DNA of 64,000 nucleotides from JAEUKH01 sp964447205 (lineage in GTDB: Bacteria > Myxococcota_A > Polyangia > Polyangiales > Ga0077539): NCBI GenBank assembly GCA_964447205.1, contig CAYUSB010000027.1, positions 1-64,000 of the forward strand, in the 5' to 3' direction. Below are positions 1 to 11,437 of this stretch, piece after piece (the stretch's first letter is position 1; each line of letters begins with the position of its first letter). Under the pieces are notes generated by a model. The model searched no databases and had not been told where the DNA came from. It was given only the letters and a program-made list of their open reading frames with translations. A program made the translations under genes and the position numbers.

Positions 1-1
1 C

Positions 2-211
2 GGATCCGTACATCTGCCGAACCGCTACGACGTGTCGCGCGGCTCGGTGCGAGCCTGCCCCATCCCGAAGGGTGCGACCGACTCGACTTGCAACCAGGTT
101 TTCAAAGATCGGGCGAGCTGTGGGCTCGCGCCTTGGGGGCCGTCTTGGCCCTGGGGGGTCTCACCGTCGAGCGCTGGCGTCTGCCGCCGTTTCGCCGCCG
201 GGGAGCAGTGA
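2..211 (+). CDS. Possible 3' end of an unrecognised gene (partial)
   Basis: A reading frame is open from the window edge to a TGA at 209-211. It has four cysteines and a plausible secreted-protein composition (a stretch like NRYDVSRGSVRACPIPKG). I cannot assign a family. The frame of the following macroglobulin gene is also open to the window edge, so frame openness alone is weak evidence in this GC-rich DNA. The upstream sequence would decide it. The interval 212-486 shows nothing else I can support. Confidence 0.2.
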   Translation, partial: GSVHLPNRYDVSRGSVRACPIPKGATDSTCNQVFKDRASCGLAPWGPSWPWGVSPSSAGVCRRFAAGEQ

Positions 212-486
212 CTCTACCCGCTCTCGCGCCGCCGTCAGGAACTTTTTTCTCGCCGTCGGCCCCCCGCCGGATCGTGTGGCCGCCGAGGAGGAAGGGGCTT
301 CTACGCCTGGCCCGGCGGTCCGTCAACTCCATCGTGCGGGCACCCCACGAAGGGCGCCCGAGCCTGTGGACGGTGGCCCACTGTCGCGTGTCGCGGAGGC
401 CACGGGACGGGCGCGCCTACGACGTGAACCCACCGGGGATTTTCGTGTCCCCGCCGCTGGTCGCCCGGTTGCACAATGCCCCCGCG

Positions 487-3400
487 ATGAACACCCCCCC
501 TTCAGAGCTCCACCCGTACCGCGCCACCGAGGCCACCGTGGCCATCGAGGGCTCTCCCCAGCCCCCTCGGCGCAGGTCGCGCTGGACCGTCGGGGTGGTC
601 GCCGCCTCGGCCGCGGTCGTGGCCCTCGTGGCCCTGCGGGGCCGCACCCGCCACGCCGCCCTGCCCACCGCGGCCATGCTCCGCGGACCGTCGCGGCTCC
701 TGCTGTCCGACCTCCTGCCCCCGTCGACGCCTCTCAGCCCCCTCCTGGCCGCGGACGGTCCCGAGGAGTTCGCCCTGGTCGAGCCCTCGGGCGAAGGGAC
801 GCGGATCACCCGGGGACAGCAGCTCACCCTGCGCTTCAACCGCCCCATGGTCGGAGCCGTCCGGGTGGGCCGCGAAGCCGAAGCCGACCTCCTGCGCTTC
901 ACCCCGCCCGTCGTCGGCACCACCCGCTGGACCTCCCGGGCCTCCCTCACCTTCACCCCCGACCCGGCTGCCCTGCAGGCCACCGTCACCGCCCAACTCA
1001 CCTTCAGCCCGGCCCTGCGCACCCTCGCGGGCGAAGCCCTCCCCGACGACACCACCCGCACGGTGGCCTTCGACGCCACCCCCCGGCTCGACCTCCCTCA
1101 GGTGCGCAGGCGCATCGCCGCCGAGGCTCCCATCCGCCTCGCGTACCAAGGGCTCCCCGACGTGGCCCAGGTCGGTCGCGAGGTCATGCTCTTCGAGAAC
1201 AACGGCCTGCGTCGCACCCTGGCCTTCACCTCGCGGGCCGCGACCCCCTCCAACGGCATCGGCTTCGTCGACCTCGTGCCCGCCGAGGCCCTGTCTCCCG
1301 GGTCGCGGCTCACCGTGGTGTACGCCCCGTCCCAGGGCCAGACCTGGGGGGAGGCCCCGGGGTACTTCTCGGTCGAGGTGATCCCGCGCCCGCAGATCGA
1401 CGGGGTCGGCTGCACCGCCCAGTCCGACACCATGCTGCACTGCGAATACGCCGCACGGCCCGGGCGTGTGGTGGACATCGCCGAGGCCCTCACCCTGCGG
1501 AGCTCGCACCCCCTCGGGGCCGTCGGGCCGAGTGACGTGAGCCTCGCACCGGCCGTTCCCAATCTGCGGGTGACCGTGGCGGGGAGAGCCCTCACCCTGC
1601 GCGGTGACTGGGCCCCGGGGCAGGTGTACGAGCTGCGTCTGCCGAGCCTCCGGGCCGACGACGGAGCCGCCCTCCTGCCGACGCCTCCCCTCGCGGTGCG
1701 AAGCCGCGGACTGGCCCCCGCCGTGGGCTCTCTGCGCGAGGCCGTGGCCTTCGAACGCGACCTCGCCCGCCCCCTCCCCCTCACGGCCGTTCACGCCGAA
1801 GAAGGGGCCGTCCGGGCCGTGGCTGTTCCAACGGGCTCCGAGGGCATCGCGGCCCTCGAACCGGCGAGGGCCCGCACCGACTGGCAGCGGACTCCCCTCG
1901 CGGGGCTCGTCCCCTCCATGCGCCCCAACCGCTGGGGACGCGGGCAGTTTGAGTGGTCCCGGGTCGGCGACATGGCCCTCGTGGCCGTCGACGCCACGGC
2001 CGAGCCCCTCGCCACACCTCGCCTCGTACAACGCACCCACCTCGGCCTCTCGTCGCTCCGCACCCCCGCCGGCGAACACCTCGTCTGGATCACCTCGCTG
2101 CAGAACGGATCCCCCATCGCCGACGCCGCGGTGGAGCTTCACGACCCCACGGGCAGGGTCGTCGTGCGCGGCCGCACCAGCGCCGAGGGCGTGGCCCGCC
2201 TCGCCGAGCCCCCCGAGACCGCGTCGCGCCTCGCCCTCGTAGCCCGCACCGCCAACGACCGGGCCGTGCTCGTCCTCGGCCCCGGACACGCCGTCGGAGC
2301 CGCCCAACTCGGCCTCAACGCCACCACCGGGACCACCACCACGTCCGAGGTTCTCGGCTCGGTGGTGACCGACCGCGGGGCCTACCGTCCGGGCGAGACC
2401 GTGCGGGCCGTGATCTTCCTGCGGACCTTGCGCGGCGAGGCCCTCGCAGCCGCACGCCGTCAGCGGGCCACCGTCATCCTCATGGGCCCCGGAGGCGTAG
2501 TCGCCCGCTCCCCCGGGCGGGCCGACGCGTATGGACAGCTCAGCGCGGAGTTTCCGCTCGGGCCGACGGCGTCGCTCGGGGACTACAGCGTGCAGGTGGA
2601 GGTGCGCACGGGCGTGGTGGCGGCCACCCGGAGCGTCCAGGTGGCGGAGTTTCGCCCCCCGCGGCTGCGGGTCGACCTGCGGACCCCGCGCAGCACGGCC
2701 CTGCACGGCGAAGCCCTGCCCGTCCAGGTGGCGAGCGCGTACCTCTTCGGTGCCCCCGTGGCCCAGGGCCTCGCCCGATGGACCCTCACCCGCGCCGAGG
2801 CCCCCGCAGCCCCCGAGCAGTGGTCCCGGTTTCACTTCGGCCCCGTCGACGCCCCCAGGGCCAACGGAACCCTCGCCGAAGGCGAGCTCACCCTCTCCAG
2901 CGCGGGCGAAGGCACCGTGAGCCTCACCCCCACCGTCACCCATGGGGCGGCCGAGACCCACAGCCTCGAGGTCACCGTCCGAGACCCCGGCGGCGAAGAG
3001 ACCACCAGCACCCGGACCTTCACCGTGATGCCCGCGTCCTGGCGCCTGGGCGTGCGCCCGATGGCCCCGTGGCTCGCGGCCGGATCGCGGGTCGAGGGAA
3101 GAGTGATCGCCCTCGATGCGAACGGGGCTCCCGCCGTGGGCCGCCGGGTGGCCATCACCATCACCCGCGAGGGTTGGCGGAGCTGGTTCGAGCGGCACGA
3201 GAACGCCGACGAGGGCACCCCCGAGCTCGTGGCCCAGCGGGCTCGGACCCGCGAGATCGTGCACCGCTGCGAGGTCACCTCGGGGCAGGAGGACCAGGCC
3301 TGCGGGTTTGTCCCCGAAGGGCCCGGGAGCTACCTCGTCGAGGCCCGCAGCGAAGACGAGGCCCATCGGGTCACCCTCGCCAGCACCCGCACCTACGTCG

Positions 3401-6192
3401 CCGGCCCCGGCGACCAGCCCGAACGTGACCCCCCCGGGGCCCCCATCACCCTCACCCCCCTGCGGGCCGACTGGTACGTGGGCGAGCGGGCCCGGATCGC
3501 CTTCGAGTGCCCCTGGCCCGAGGCCCAGGCCCTCATCACCGTGGTGCGGGGACGGGTCCTGCACGAGGAGCGACGCACCGTACGCGGAGGCGGGGTGAGC
3601 CTGGAGCTGCCCATCACCGCCGCGATGATCCCCAATGCCTTCGTCACGGTCACCCTGGTCAAACCCCGCACGGGCCCGCCCGGAGCGGACGGAGTCGACC
3701 TCAACGCTCCCGACCTGCGCTGGGGAGCCACCGAGCTCGGGGTGCGTACGGGAAGCTCGCCCCTGCGGGTTCAGGTGGAGCTGCCCGCCACCCGCAGCCT
3801 GGTCGGGACGGACGTCCCGGTCACCGTGCATGTCACCGACGGGGACGGTCGACCGGTCTCCACCCGGGTGTCGCTGTGGGCCGTCGACGAGGGCATCCTG
3901 CGCCTCACCGGGTATCGCCTCCACGACCCCTTCGCGTCGATGCGCCCGCGGTCGGCACCCGGGTTTCGCCTCGAGGACCTGCGACGCCAGCTCGCGAGCC
4001 GGGTTCCGCTCCTGGCCGACTCGGCGGCCAGCGGGGACGGCGACGAGGACGGGGCCAGCCTCGGCCTGCGCGACAGCCTCGACGCCTTCGACCCGACGCC
4101 CCTGTGGGCCCCGCGGGTGCAGACCGACGCCCGCGGCAACGCCACCGTGATGTTTCACCTCCCGCCCCGGGCCACGGAGTACCGCGTGATGGCCCTCGCC
4201 ACCAACGCGGGCGAACAGAGCGGCCTCGCCGAACAACACCTCACCGCCACCCGCCCCGTGATCGTGCAGGCCACCCTGCCCCGCACCCTCACCGCGGGCG
4301 ACCACGCCGAGCCCTCCGTCCGTATCCAGAACACCACCGACCAGCCCCTCGACGTCCGGGTCCGCACCCGCCTCGGGGCCGGCCCCGTGACCGAACACCG
4401 CATCCGGGTGGCCCCCCAGGGGTCGAGCCCCGTTCCCCTCCCCCTCGACGCGCCCGAGCCCTCCACCTCCGCCGTCGGGAGCCTCCCCGTCTGGATCGAG
4501 GCCGAGGCCGCGGGCTCCCGCGACACCGTCGAACGCACCATCCCCGTAGCCCCCCGGGCCCGTTGGTCGCGGGCCTCCCTCTTCGGGGCCATCTCCGGCT
4601 CCCGAACCCTCACCCTCGAACGCCCCGCCGAGGGCGAGGCCCTGGGCCCCGAGGTGGTCTTGTCCCTCGCGGCCCACCCCTTCGTCGGCCTGGAGGGCCT
4701 CCTCGCCGACCGCGACCTCGCCGCCTGGGAGTCCGCCGACAGCCTCGCCTCGGACATCCTCCGGCGCCTGAGCGCCCTGTCCCTCGCCGAGACCCTCCCG
4801 CGCGGGACCTTCTCCGCCGAGACCCAACGGCTCCGCATCACCCGGGCCGCGGCCCGCCTGCACGAGTTTCAGTCCACCAACGGCGGGTTTACCCACTACG
4901 GCAACCACGACAGCATGGCCGACAGCGCCCTCAGCCTGCACGTCCTGCTGGCGCTCACCCACTGCCGCATCGCCGGGATCGAGCTGCCCGAGGGCATGAT
5001 CGACCGGGCCGTGGCCTACATCGGCAACCAGATTGACAACAGCGGCTTCGAGCAGCTCGGACCGTCCGGGCTCGACGGCCTGGCCCTGGCCCTGCGCACC
5101 CTGCGCGAGGCCGGTCATCCCCGGGGCGCGGCCGTGACCCAGCTCCTCGCGCGGCGCGAACTCCTCGGGCCCTTCGGCCTCGCTCAACTCGCCCTGTCCC
5201 TCGAGGCCGACGACCCCCAGCGGGTGGCCCTCGTGCGCTCGGCCGTGACGGCCCTCGGGGTGTCCACCCAGCCCGCCGAAGACCCGGGCGAGCAGTGGTA
5301 CCTGTCGCCCACCCGCACCGTCGGGGCCGTCCTCGAAGCCGCGGCCCGCAGCATGGACGACCCCGCCCTCGCCCTCGACCTGGCCCAACGGGCCCGAGGC
5401 CTCGACGCGGGCGACCCCGAGGCCCCGGCCTTCACCCACGGGCACAGCTACGCCATGCTGGGCCTCGCCGCACTCGCGCGGCGGTACACCCCGGCCCGTC
5501 CGGGTTCGATCAACCTCCAGGTCGACGGGGCCTCCGTGCCCGTCACCATCCAGTCCCAGGGCGGGGCCCGGGTGACCCTGCCGACGAGTGTGTTCCGGCC
5601 CGGGACGCATACGGTGACGGTGCAGAGCCCCACCCCCGTGTACTTCGCCCTCAACGCCCGCTGGGCCTCCCCCCTCGGCGAACACGACACCATCGCCCGG
5701 GGCCGTGACGCCACCGTGCACCGCATCCTGGAAGACTCCCTCGGGCGGCCCCTCGCCGACGGAGCCGCGGTGCGGGTGGGCGACCTCGTGCGGGTGCGCC
5801 TCTTCGTGTACGACGAGGGATCCTCGCCGGGCAACGTCGTGCTGCGGTCGCCTGTGGGCGGCGGGTTCGAGCCCGTCCAGGGGACCTTCCAGAGCGACCC
5901 GCGGGCCGCCGTGAGCACCCTCCTCGGCCAGACCGACGACGAGGAAGAGCTCGTCGACGCCCGGGTCTTCCACGCCATGCGCTCGGTCAGCGGGATCACC
6001 CGGCGTTGGGTGACCGGCGGGGCCGGGTGGTTCGCCCTCCAGGCCGGACGCAGCGAGCTCCAGGAGTACACCTTCGCCGTGCGGGCCACGGTTCCGGGTC
6101 GGTACACCCTGCCTCCGGCCCACATGCAGGCCCTGTATCGCCCGGGTTACCTCGCCCGTTCGACGGCCACCCGCCTCGTGGTCCGGCCCTGA
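487..6192 (+). CDS. Bacterial alpha-2-macroglobulin family protein (YfhM/YfaS-like), thioester motif lost
   Basis: About 1901 aa. I start at the ATG at 487 because it gives a short basic cytoplasmic tail followed by one membrane helix (residues ~33-52, after PRRRSRW), a periplasmic anchor; the frame is open further upstream but without a better start. A Big/MG1-like region follows, then an MG2 hallmark (TDRGAYRPGETV, about residue 630), the A2M domain (QTDARGNATVMFHLPP, about residue 1208) and an alpha/alpha-toroid thioester-domain region (residues ~1390-1665, GGFTHYGNHDSMADSAL). Bacterial macroglobulins trap proteases in the periplasm, classically by a CxEQ thioester. Here the aligned tetrapeptide is AWES (residues 1413-1416), so covalent trapping is unlikely. 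The stop overlaps the start of pbpC (TGATG), the E. coli yfhM-pbpC arrangement. Family call is secure; lack of thioester is seen directly. Confidence 0.93.
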   Translation: MNTPPSELHPYRATEATVAIEGSPQPPRRRSRWTVGVVAASAAVVALVALRGRTRHAALPTAAMLRGPSRLLLSDLLPPSTPLSPLLAADGPEEFALVEPSGEGTRITRGQQLTLRFNRPMVGAVRVGREAEADLLRFTPPVVGTTRWTSRASLTFTPDPAALQATVTAQLTFSPALRTLAGEALPDDTTRTVAFDATPRLDLPQVRRRIAAEAPIRLAYQGLPDVAQVGREVMLFENNGLRRTLAFTSRAATPSNGIGFVDLVPAEALSPGSRLTVVYAPSQGQTWGEAPGYFSVEVIPRPQIDGVGCTAQSDTMLHCEYAARPGRVVDIAEALTLRSSHPLGAVGPSDVSLAPAVPNLRVTVAGRALTLRGDWAPGQVYELRLPSLRADDGAALLPTPPLAVRSRGLAPAVGSLREAVAFERDLARPLPLTAVHAEEGAVRAVAVPTGSEGIAALEPARARTDWQRTPLAGLVPSMRPNRWGRGQFEWSRVGDMALVAVDATAEPLATPRLVQRTHLGLSSLRTPAGEHLVWITSLQNGSPIADAAVELHDPTGRVVVRGRTSAEGVARLAEPPETASRLALVARTANDRAVLVLGPGHAVGAAQLGLNATTGTTTTSEVLGSVVTDRGAYRPGETVRAVIFLRTLRGEALAAARRQRATVILMGPGGVVARSPGRADAYGQLSAEFPLGPTASLGDYSVQVEVRTGVVAATRSVQVAEFRPPRLRVDLRTPRSTALHGEALPVQVASAYLFGAPVAQGLARWTLTRAEAPAAPEQWSRFHFGPVDAPRANGTLAEGELTLSSAGEGTVSLTPTVTHGAAETHSLEVTVRDPGGEETTSTRTFTVMPASWRLGVRPMAPWLAAGSRVEGRVIALDANGAPAVGRRVAITITREGWRSWFERHENADEGTPELVAQRARTREIVHRCEVTSGQEDQACGFVPEGPGSYLVEARSEDEAHRVTLASTRTYVAGPGDQPERDPPGAPITLTPLRADWYVGERARIAFECPWPEAQALITVVRGRVLHEERRTVRGGGVSLELPITAAMIPNAFVTVTLVKPRTGPPGADGVDLNAPDLRWGATELGVRTGSSPLRVQVELPATRSLVGTDVPVTVHVTDGDGRPVSTRVSLWAVDEGILRLTGYRLHDPFASMRPRSAPGFRLEDLRRQLASRVPLLADSAASGDGDEDGASLGLRDSLDAFDPTPLWAPRVQTDARGNATVMFHLPPRATEYRVMALATNAGEQSGLAEQHLTATRPVIVQATLPRTLTAGDHAEPSVRIQNTTDQPLDVRVRTRLGAGPVTEHRIRVAPQGSSPVPLPLDAPEPSTSAVGSLPVWIEAEAAGSRDTVERTIPVAPRARWSRASLFGAISGSRTLTLERPAEGEALGPEVVLSLAAHPFVGLEGLLADRDLAAWESADSLASDILRRLSALSLAETLPRGTFSAETQRLRITRAAARLHEFQSTNGGFTHYGNHDSMADSALSLHVLLALTHCRIAGIELPEGMIDRAVAYIGNQIDNSGFEQLGPSGLDGLALALRTLREAGHPRGAAVTQLLARRELLGPFGLAQLALSLEADDPQRVALVRSAVTALGVSTQPAEDPGEQWYLSPTRTVGAVLEAAARSMDDPALALDLAQRARGLDAGDPEAPAFTHGHSYAMLGLAALARRYTPARPGSINLQVDGASVPVTIQSQGGARVTLPTSVFRPGTHTVTVQSPTPVYFALNARWASPLGEHDTIARGRDATVHRILEDSLGRPLADGAAVRVGDLVRVRLFVYDEGSSPGNVVLRSPVGGGFEPVQGTFQSDPRAAVSTLLGQTDDEEELVDARVFHAMRSVSGITRRWVTGGAGWFALQAGRSELQEYTFAVRATVPGRYTLPPAHMQALYRPGYLARSTATRLVVRP

Positions 6193-8504
6193 TGCGCGGG
6201 CCCTGGATCCGACGACTCCTCGCCGTCGCCCGGGGCCTCGGGCTCTGCCTCCTCCTGCTCCTCTTCGCCTTCGAGGCGGCCGTGCGCTGGGGCGGCCTCG
6301 TACACCGCGACGACTTCGCCGCCACCCCCGACTCCCTGCCCGTCCTCGACCGCGACGGCCTCGGGATCGGGGTCTTGCGCCCGGGCGGGGTCGACCGGCG
6401 TTGGGTGGCCCTGCGCGAGGTCTCGCCCCACCTCCTCGGGGCCCTCATCGCCACCGAAGACCGGCGGTTTTACGCCCACTCCGGGGTCGACCCCTGGGGC
6501 ATCGCCCGGGCCGTGGTGCACAACCTCGTACCCGGTCGTCGTTGGTCGGGGGCCTCGACCATCACCCAACAGACCGTCAAGCTCCGGTACGGACGCCCCC
6601 ACGGGCTGTGGAGCAAACTCGTCGAGGCCGTGCGGGCCGTGGCCCTGGAGCGGGTCATGGGCAAGGACGAGATCCTCACCCAGTATGTCAACCGCTTGCC
6701 CTTCGGCAACGGGGTCGTCGGGGTGGCCCGGGCCAGCGAGGTGTACTTCGGCAAATCTCCCAACGCCCTCACCGTGGCCGAGGCCGCCCTGCTCGCGGGC
6801 ATCCCCCAGGCCCCGAGCGCCACCGAACCCCGCCGACACCTCGCCCGAGCCCTCGCCCGCCGTGACTTCGTGCTCGGCCGGATGCGGGTCCGGGGCACCC
6901 TCACGCCCGCGGAGTGTGACGCCGCCCGCCGCGAGACCGTGTCGCTCCACGATGGGGGCGAGACCCAGGCCGACGCCCTGCGTTTTGTCGAGGCCGCCGC
7001 CCAGGAGGCCCTCCGCACCCGACGCGGAACCGGAACCTCCCTCCGCACCTCCCTCCACCGCCCCCTGCAACGCGAGGTCGCGACCCTCGTGCGGGTGGCC
7101 GTCGATCGGTTTGCCTCTCGGGGAGCCTTCAACGGCGCGGCCGTGGTGCTCGCCAACGACAACGCCGAGGTCCTCGCCTACGTGGCCGCGGCCCGGTTCG
7201 GGGCGGCCTATCCGGGCGGGGCCATGGACCTCCTGCGGGCCGAACGACAACCCGGGTCGTTGATGAAACCCCTGGTGTACGAGATGTTCTTCGCGCGGGG
7301 GGCCACGCCTGCGACCCCGTTGGCGGACGTTCAGGACAGGCTGCGCGGAGCCCGGGGGGTGAGCTTCTTCGCCCGCGACTACGACGGACGCGAGCGGGGG
7401 CCGGTGAGCGCCCGGCGGGCCCTGGCCTCGTCGCTCAACCTCGCGGCCCTCGATGCGGCGGCCCAGGTGGGGGCCCCGGAGATCGTCGAGAGGCTGCGGG
7501 CGTTGGGGCTGCGGGTTCCGCGGGAGGCCGATGCGTACGGCGAGGCCGTGGTGCTCGGGGGGGTCGACGTGACGGCCCTGCAGATGGCCACCGTCTACGC
7601 CACCCTCGCCCGGGGCGGAACCCTCCTGCGCCCCACCCTCCTGCCCCGCACCCGCCCGCCGACGCCCACCCCCGTGATGAACCCCGCCGCGGTGGCCATG
7701 ACCCTCGACGTGTTGCGCGACCCCAACGCCCGCCGTCAGGGCTTCGGCGACGACCTGCGGGCCCTGGGCCCGGGCGTTGAGTTCTCCCTCAAGACCGGAA
7801 CGAGCAGCAACTGGCGCGACGCCTGGGCGGGGGTGTCGTCAAGCCGGTTTACGGTTGTCGTGTGGTTGGGCGACCCGGCCTCGGCCCCGATGGCCCAGGT
7901 CTCGGGCTTCGAGGCGGCGGCCCCGGTGGCGGTACGTGTCCTGGCCGCGGCCGAACGTCTGGTCGCCGGTGCGGTCCCGGCCCTGCGTCGCCCCGAGATG
8001 GAGTCGGTGGCCCTCTGCGCCGACACGGGGCACCTGCCGGGCCCGGGGTGTGTGCACACGGTGGTGGAGCGGGTTCCGGCGGGGAGGGCCCCGCAGACGG
8101 CGTGTACGGGCCACGACGCGGAGGGCCGCAGGGTGTTGCCCGCCCGGTACGCCGGCTGGGTCGCGCGGAACCACCCGACGGGTGTGGTGATCGCCGAGTC
8201 GGCCGCGTCCGCGGAGGCGGTGGAGGTGATCGAGCCGCGCGAGGGGGCGGTGTGGGTGATCGACGGGCGGAGGGCTCTGCCGGAGGTCGAGCTGGTGGCC
8301 CGGGTAGCCGGTCGGCGTACGATCGCGCAGTGGGAGGTCGATGGAGTGGCCCTTGCGGGAGCCACCTGGCAGCCCACGGCGGGGTCGCACCGGGTGGTGG
8401 CGGTGGTTGGGACCCGACGGAGCGCGGCACGCACGGTGCTGGTAGAGGTTCCGACTGGCGGCGCGCGTAGCCAGTCGGTCGGGGCGACACAGGTCGGTCC
8501 CTGA
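6192..8504 (+). CDS. pbpC: Penicillin-binding protein 1C (bifunctional transglycosylase/transpeptidase)
   Basis: About 770 aa, beginning at the ATG that overlaps the macroglobulin stop. An N-terminal membrane anchor (residues ~8-28, LLLLLFAFEAA) precedes a GT51 glycosyltransferase domain with the catalytic-Glu motif ATEDRRFYAHSGVDPWG. The transpeptidase domain has the three expected motifs: SxxK (GSLMKP), SxN (ASSLNLAAL) and KTG (SLKTGTSSNW). The C-terminal ~90 residues (VIEPREGAVWVIDG onward) match the BiPBP_C domain typical of PBP1C rather than PBP1A/1B. PBP1C polymerises and crosslinks peptidoglycan at the outer face of the inner membrane. Coupling to the macroglobulin gene fits the proposed envelope defence and repair pairing. 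All catalytic motifs are intact. Confidence 0.95.
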   Translation: MRGPWIRRLLAVARGLGLCLLLLLFAFEAAVRWGGLVHRDDFAATPDSLPVLDRDGLGIGVLRPGGVDRRWVALREVSPHLLGALIATEDRRFYAHSGVDPWGIARAVVHNLVPGRRWSGASTITQQTVKLRYGRPHGLWSKLVEAVRAVALERVMGKDEILTQYVNRLPFGNGVVGVARASEVYFGKSPNALTVAEAALLAGIPQAPSATEPRRHLARALARRDFVLGRMRVRGTLTPAECDAARRETVSLHDGGETQADALRFVEAAAQEALRTRRGTGTSLRTSLHRPLQREVATLVRVAVDRFASRGAFNGAAVVLANDNAEVLAYVAAARFGAAYPGGAMDLLRAERQPGSLMKPLVYEMFFARGATPATPLADVQDRLRGARGVSFFARDYDGRERGPVSARRALASSLNLAALDAAAQVGAPEIVERLRALGLRVPREADAYGEAVVLGGVDVTALQMATVYATLARGGTLLRPTLLPRTRPPTPTPVMNPAAVAMTLDVLRDPNARRQGFGDDLRALGPGVEFSLKTGTSSNWRDAWAGVSSSRFTVVVWLGDPASAPMAQVSGFEAAAPVAVRVLAAAERLVAGAVPALRRPEMESVALCADTGHLPGPGCVHTVVERVPAGRAPQTACTGHDAEGRRVLPARYAGWVARNHPTGVVIAESAASAEAVEVIEPREGAVWVIDGRRALPEVELVARVAGRRTIAQWEVDGVALAGATWQPTAGSHRVVAVVGTRRSAARTVLVEVPTGGARSQSVGATQVGP

Positions 8505-8557
8505 CCCGTCCCGCAGGCCCGCGCGCGGCATCCCCCCGAACGCCGAGAGCCACCGCC

Positions 8558-9193
8558 GTGAACATCGCCAAGGACATCCTCGAGGCCCACCACGACTTCG
8601 TGGGAGCCACCCATCTGGTCGAGGTCGAGGGCCTCTCCAGTCCGCAGGTTTGTAACTTCCTCAACCGCCTGGTGGCCGCCATGGACCCGGGGGACACCTA
8701 CCTGGAGATCGGAACCTGGAAGGGCCTCACCCTGTGCTCGGCCGCCCACGGCAACGTGGGGAAGCTGTGTTACGCCTGCGACAAGTTTCGTTTCTGGGGC
8801 AAGTTTACGGGCCCCGGCGTGTTGGCGAAATGGTCCCTCTATCGGAATGTAGACCGATACAGCAAGGGGGGCGCCCAGGTCCGATTCTTCCACACGACCT
8901 CGCAGAAGCTCTTTGCGCAGAAGCTGGTTCCGCCGCGGGTGCGGGTGTACTTCTACGACGGCGACCACTCGTATGAGGGCACCTATCACGGGGTCGTGGC
9001 CGCGGCTCCGCTTCTGACCGACTCGTCGATTCTCCTGATGGACGACTGGAACGACCCGGTCATCCGCAAGGCGACCTACGACGGGATCCGCGACGCCGGG
9101 CTGACGATTGAGTGGGAGCGCCACCTCGAAGGCGGCCACGACACCGGAGGCTGGTGGAACGGGCTGGCCGTCTTCCACCTGCTGCGGGGGTGA
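8558..9193 (+). CDS. Class I SAM-dependent methyltransferase (Methyltransf_24-like)
   Basis: 211 aa, GTG start at 8558. The Rossmann motif I appears as TYLEIGTWKGLTLCSAA (about residues 48-64). The post-motif YFYDGDHSYEGTYHGV (about residues 129-144) and LLMDDWND are typical of the small 'Methyltransf_24'/cephalosporin hydroxylase-like methyltransferases, where D-G-D-H helps bind metal or cofactor. The substrate cannot be read from sequence. It lies 53 bp downstream of pbpC on the same strand but has no evident functional tie to it. Fold is fairly certain, substrate unknown. Confidence 0.8.
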   Translation: MNIAKDILEAHHDFVGATHLVEVEGLSSPQVCNFLNRLVAAMDPGDTYLEIGTWKGLTLCSAAHGNVGKLCYACDKFRFWGKFTGPGVLAKWSLYRNVDRYSKGGAQVRFFHTTSQKLFAQKLVPPRVRVYFYDGDHSYEGTYHGVVAAAPLLTDSSILLMDDWNDPVIRKATYDGIRDAGLTIEWERHLEGGHDTGGWWNGLAVFHLLRG

Positions 9194-9230
9194 ACGCGGG
9201 GAGCTTGTCTGCCTTGCGGAGTCTTGTGTA

Positions 9231-9235
9231 GGAGG
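9231..9235 (+). promoter_or_regulatory. Ribosome binding site deciding a GTG start
   Basis: GGAGG lies 6 nt before the GTG at 9242. The longer frame could begin at a TTG at 9224, but that would place the start upstream of this site. Confidence 0.6.
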
Positions 9236-9241
9236 TGTTTT

Positions 9242-9865
9242 GTGTCCGTCAAGTTGTTGTGTGTGCCGCTGATGATTTTGCTGTCTTCTGGGACGGCTTG
9301 GGCGCAGACACCCGTCCAACGAGGCCGCCTCCCGACCAGCACCAGGCATCAACAACTCGAACCCCAATATCGCTTGTCTCTCCGGCTATCACCCCTCACG
9401 CGAGGAGTAATGCTATCGAATGACTGGTCTGATCATACAGTTCTTGGCGGCTCAATCGCGATCACCATCTCAGAGAAGTTCTTCATTGAAGGGTCGAGTC
9501 ACTTTTTGCCATTTTTGGATGACTATGCATTTGGTATCGGCTACGAGATCGGCAGGTATGCCCCCGGATGGCGCGTCGCATTTCCTGTCCAGATTGGATA
9601 CCGACATGCAGAGTGTCTCCATGTGTTCCCCGAGACCCACAGCTCGACCGTCAGGGAGACATTGGACATGGTCATCCTCGGTGGTCGCATCATGGCGACA
9701 CAACAGTGGGAGTATTTGGGCATCGAGCTTGGAATCTACTCCCACGTCGGAATTCCATTTCACAGAGAGTTCAACCGCCCGCCAGAGAGGGATCTCCCTC
9801 ATGCAAATATTTGGTTTGATATTGGTGCCTTTATTGGCTTCACACTTTCTCCAGGTGATTCTTGA
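9242..9865 (+). CDS. Small secreted/outer-membrane beta-barrel-like protein, AT-richer than its neighbours
   Basis: 207 aa from a GTG with a clear GGAGG site. A Sec signal peptide (VKLLCVPLMILLSSGTAWA, cleavage before QTPVQ) is followed by alternating hydrophobic/aromatic strands (for example FFIEGSSHFLPFLDDYAFGIGYEIG, broken here by eye into two strands) and ends FIGFTLSPGDS, consistent with a compact outer-membrane barrel of 8-10 strands. I do not recognise a family. Base composition from about 9370 to 9865 is visibly more A+T and its codon choice (ATA, TTG, TCA) differs from all flanking genes, a sign of recent acquisition or relaxed selection. It converges on the sigma-54 activator gene. 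Confidence 0.7.
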   Translation: MSVKLLCVPLMILLSSGTAWAQTPVQRGRLPTSTRHQQLEPQYRLSLRLSPLTRGVMLSNDWSDHTVLGGSIAITISEKFFIEGSSHFLPFLDDYAFGIGYEIGRYAPGWRVAFPVQIGYRHAECLHVFPETHSSTVRETLDMVILGGRIMATQQWEYLGIELGIYSHVGIPFHREFNRPPERDLPHANIWFDIGAFIGFTLSPGDS

Positions 9866-9892
9866 CCGCGAGGAGATTCGCGTGAGCCCCGC

Positions 9893-11434
<1,542 letters not shown>

Positions 11435-11437
11435 GAC

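Noticed and set aside
502..6123. A very long open frame antisense to the macroglobulin gene
   Set aside because: It is the mirror of a real coding frame in extreme-GC DNA; its product is Gly/Arg/Ala/Pro-rich with no motifs, while the sense frame has clear domains.
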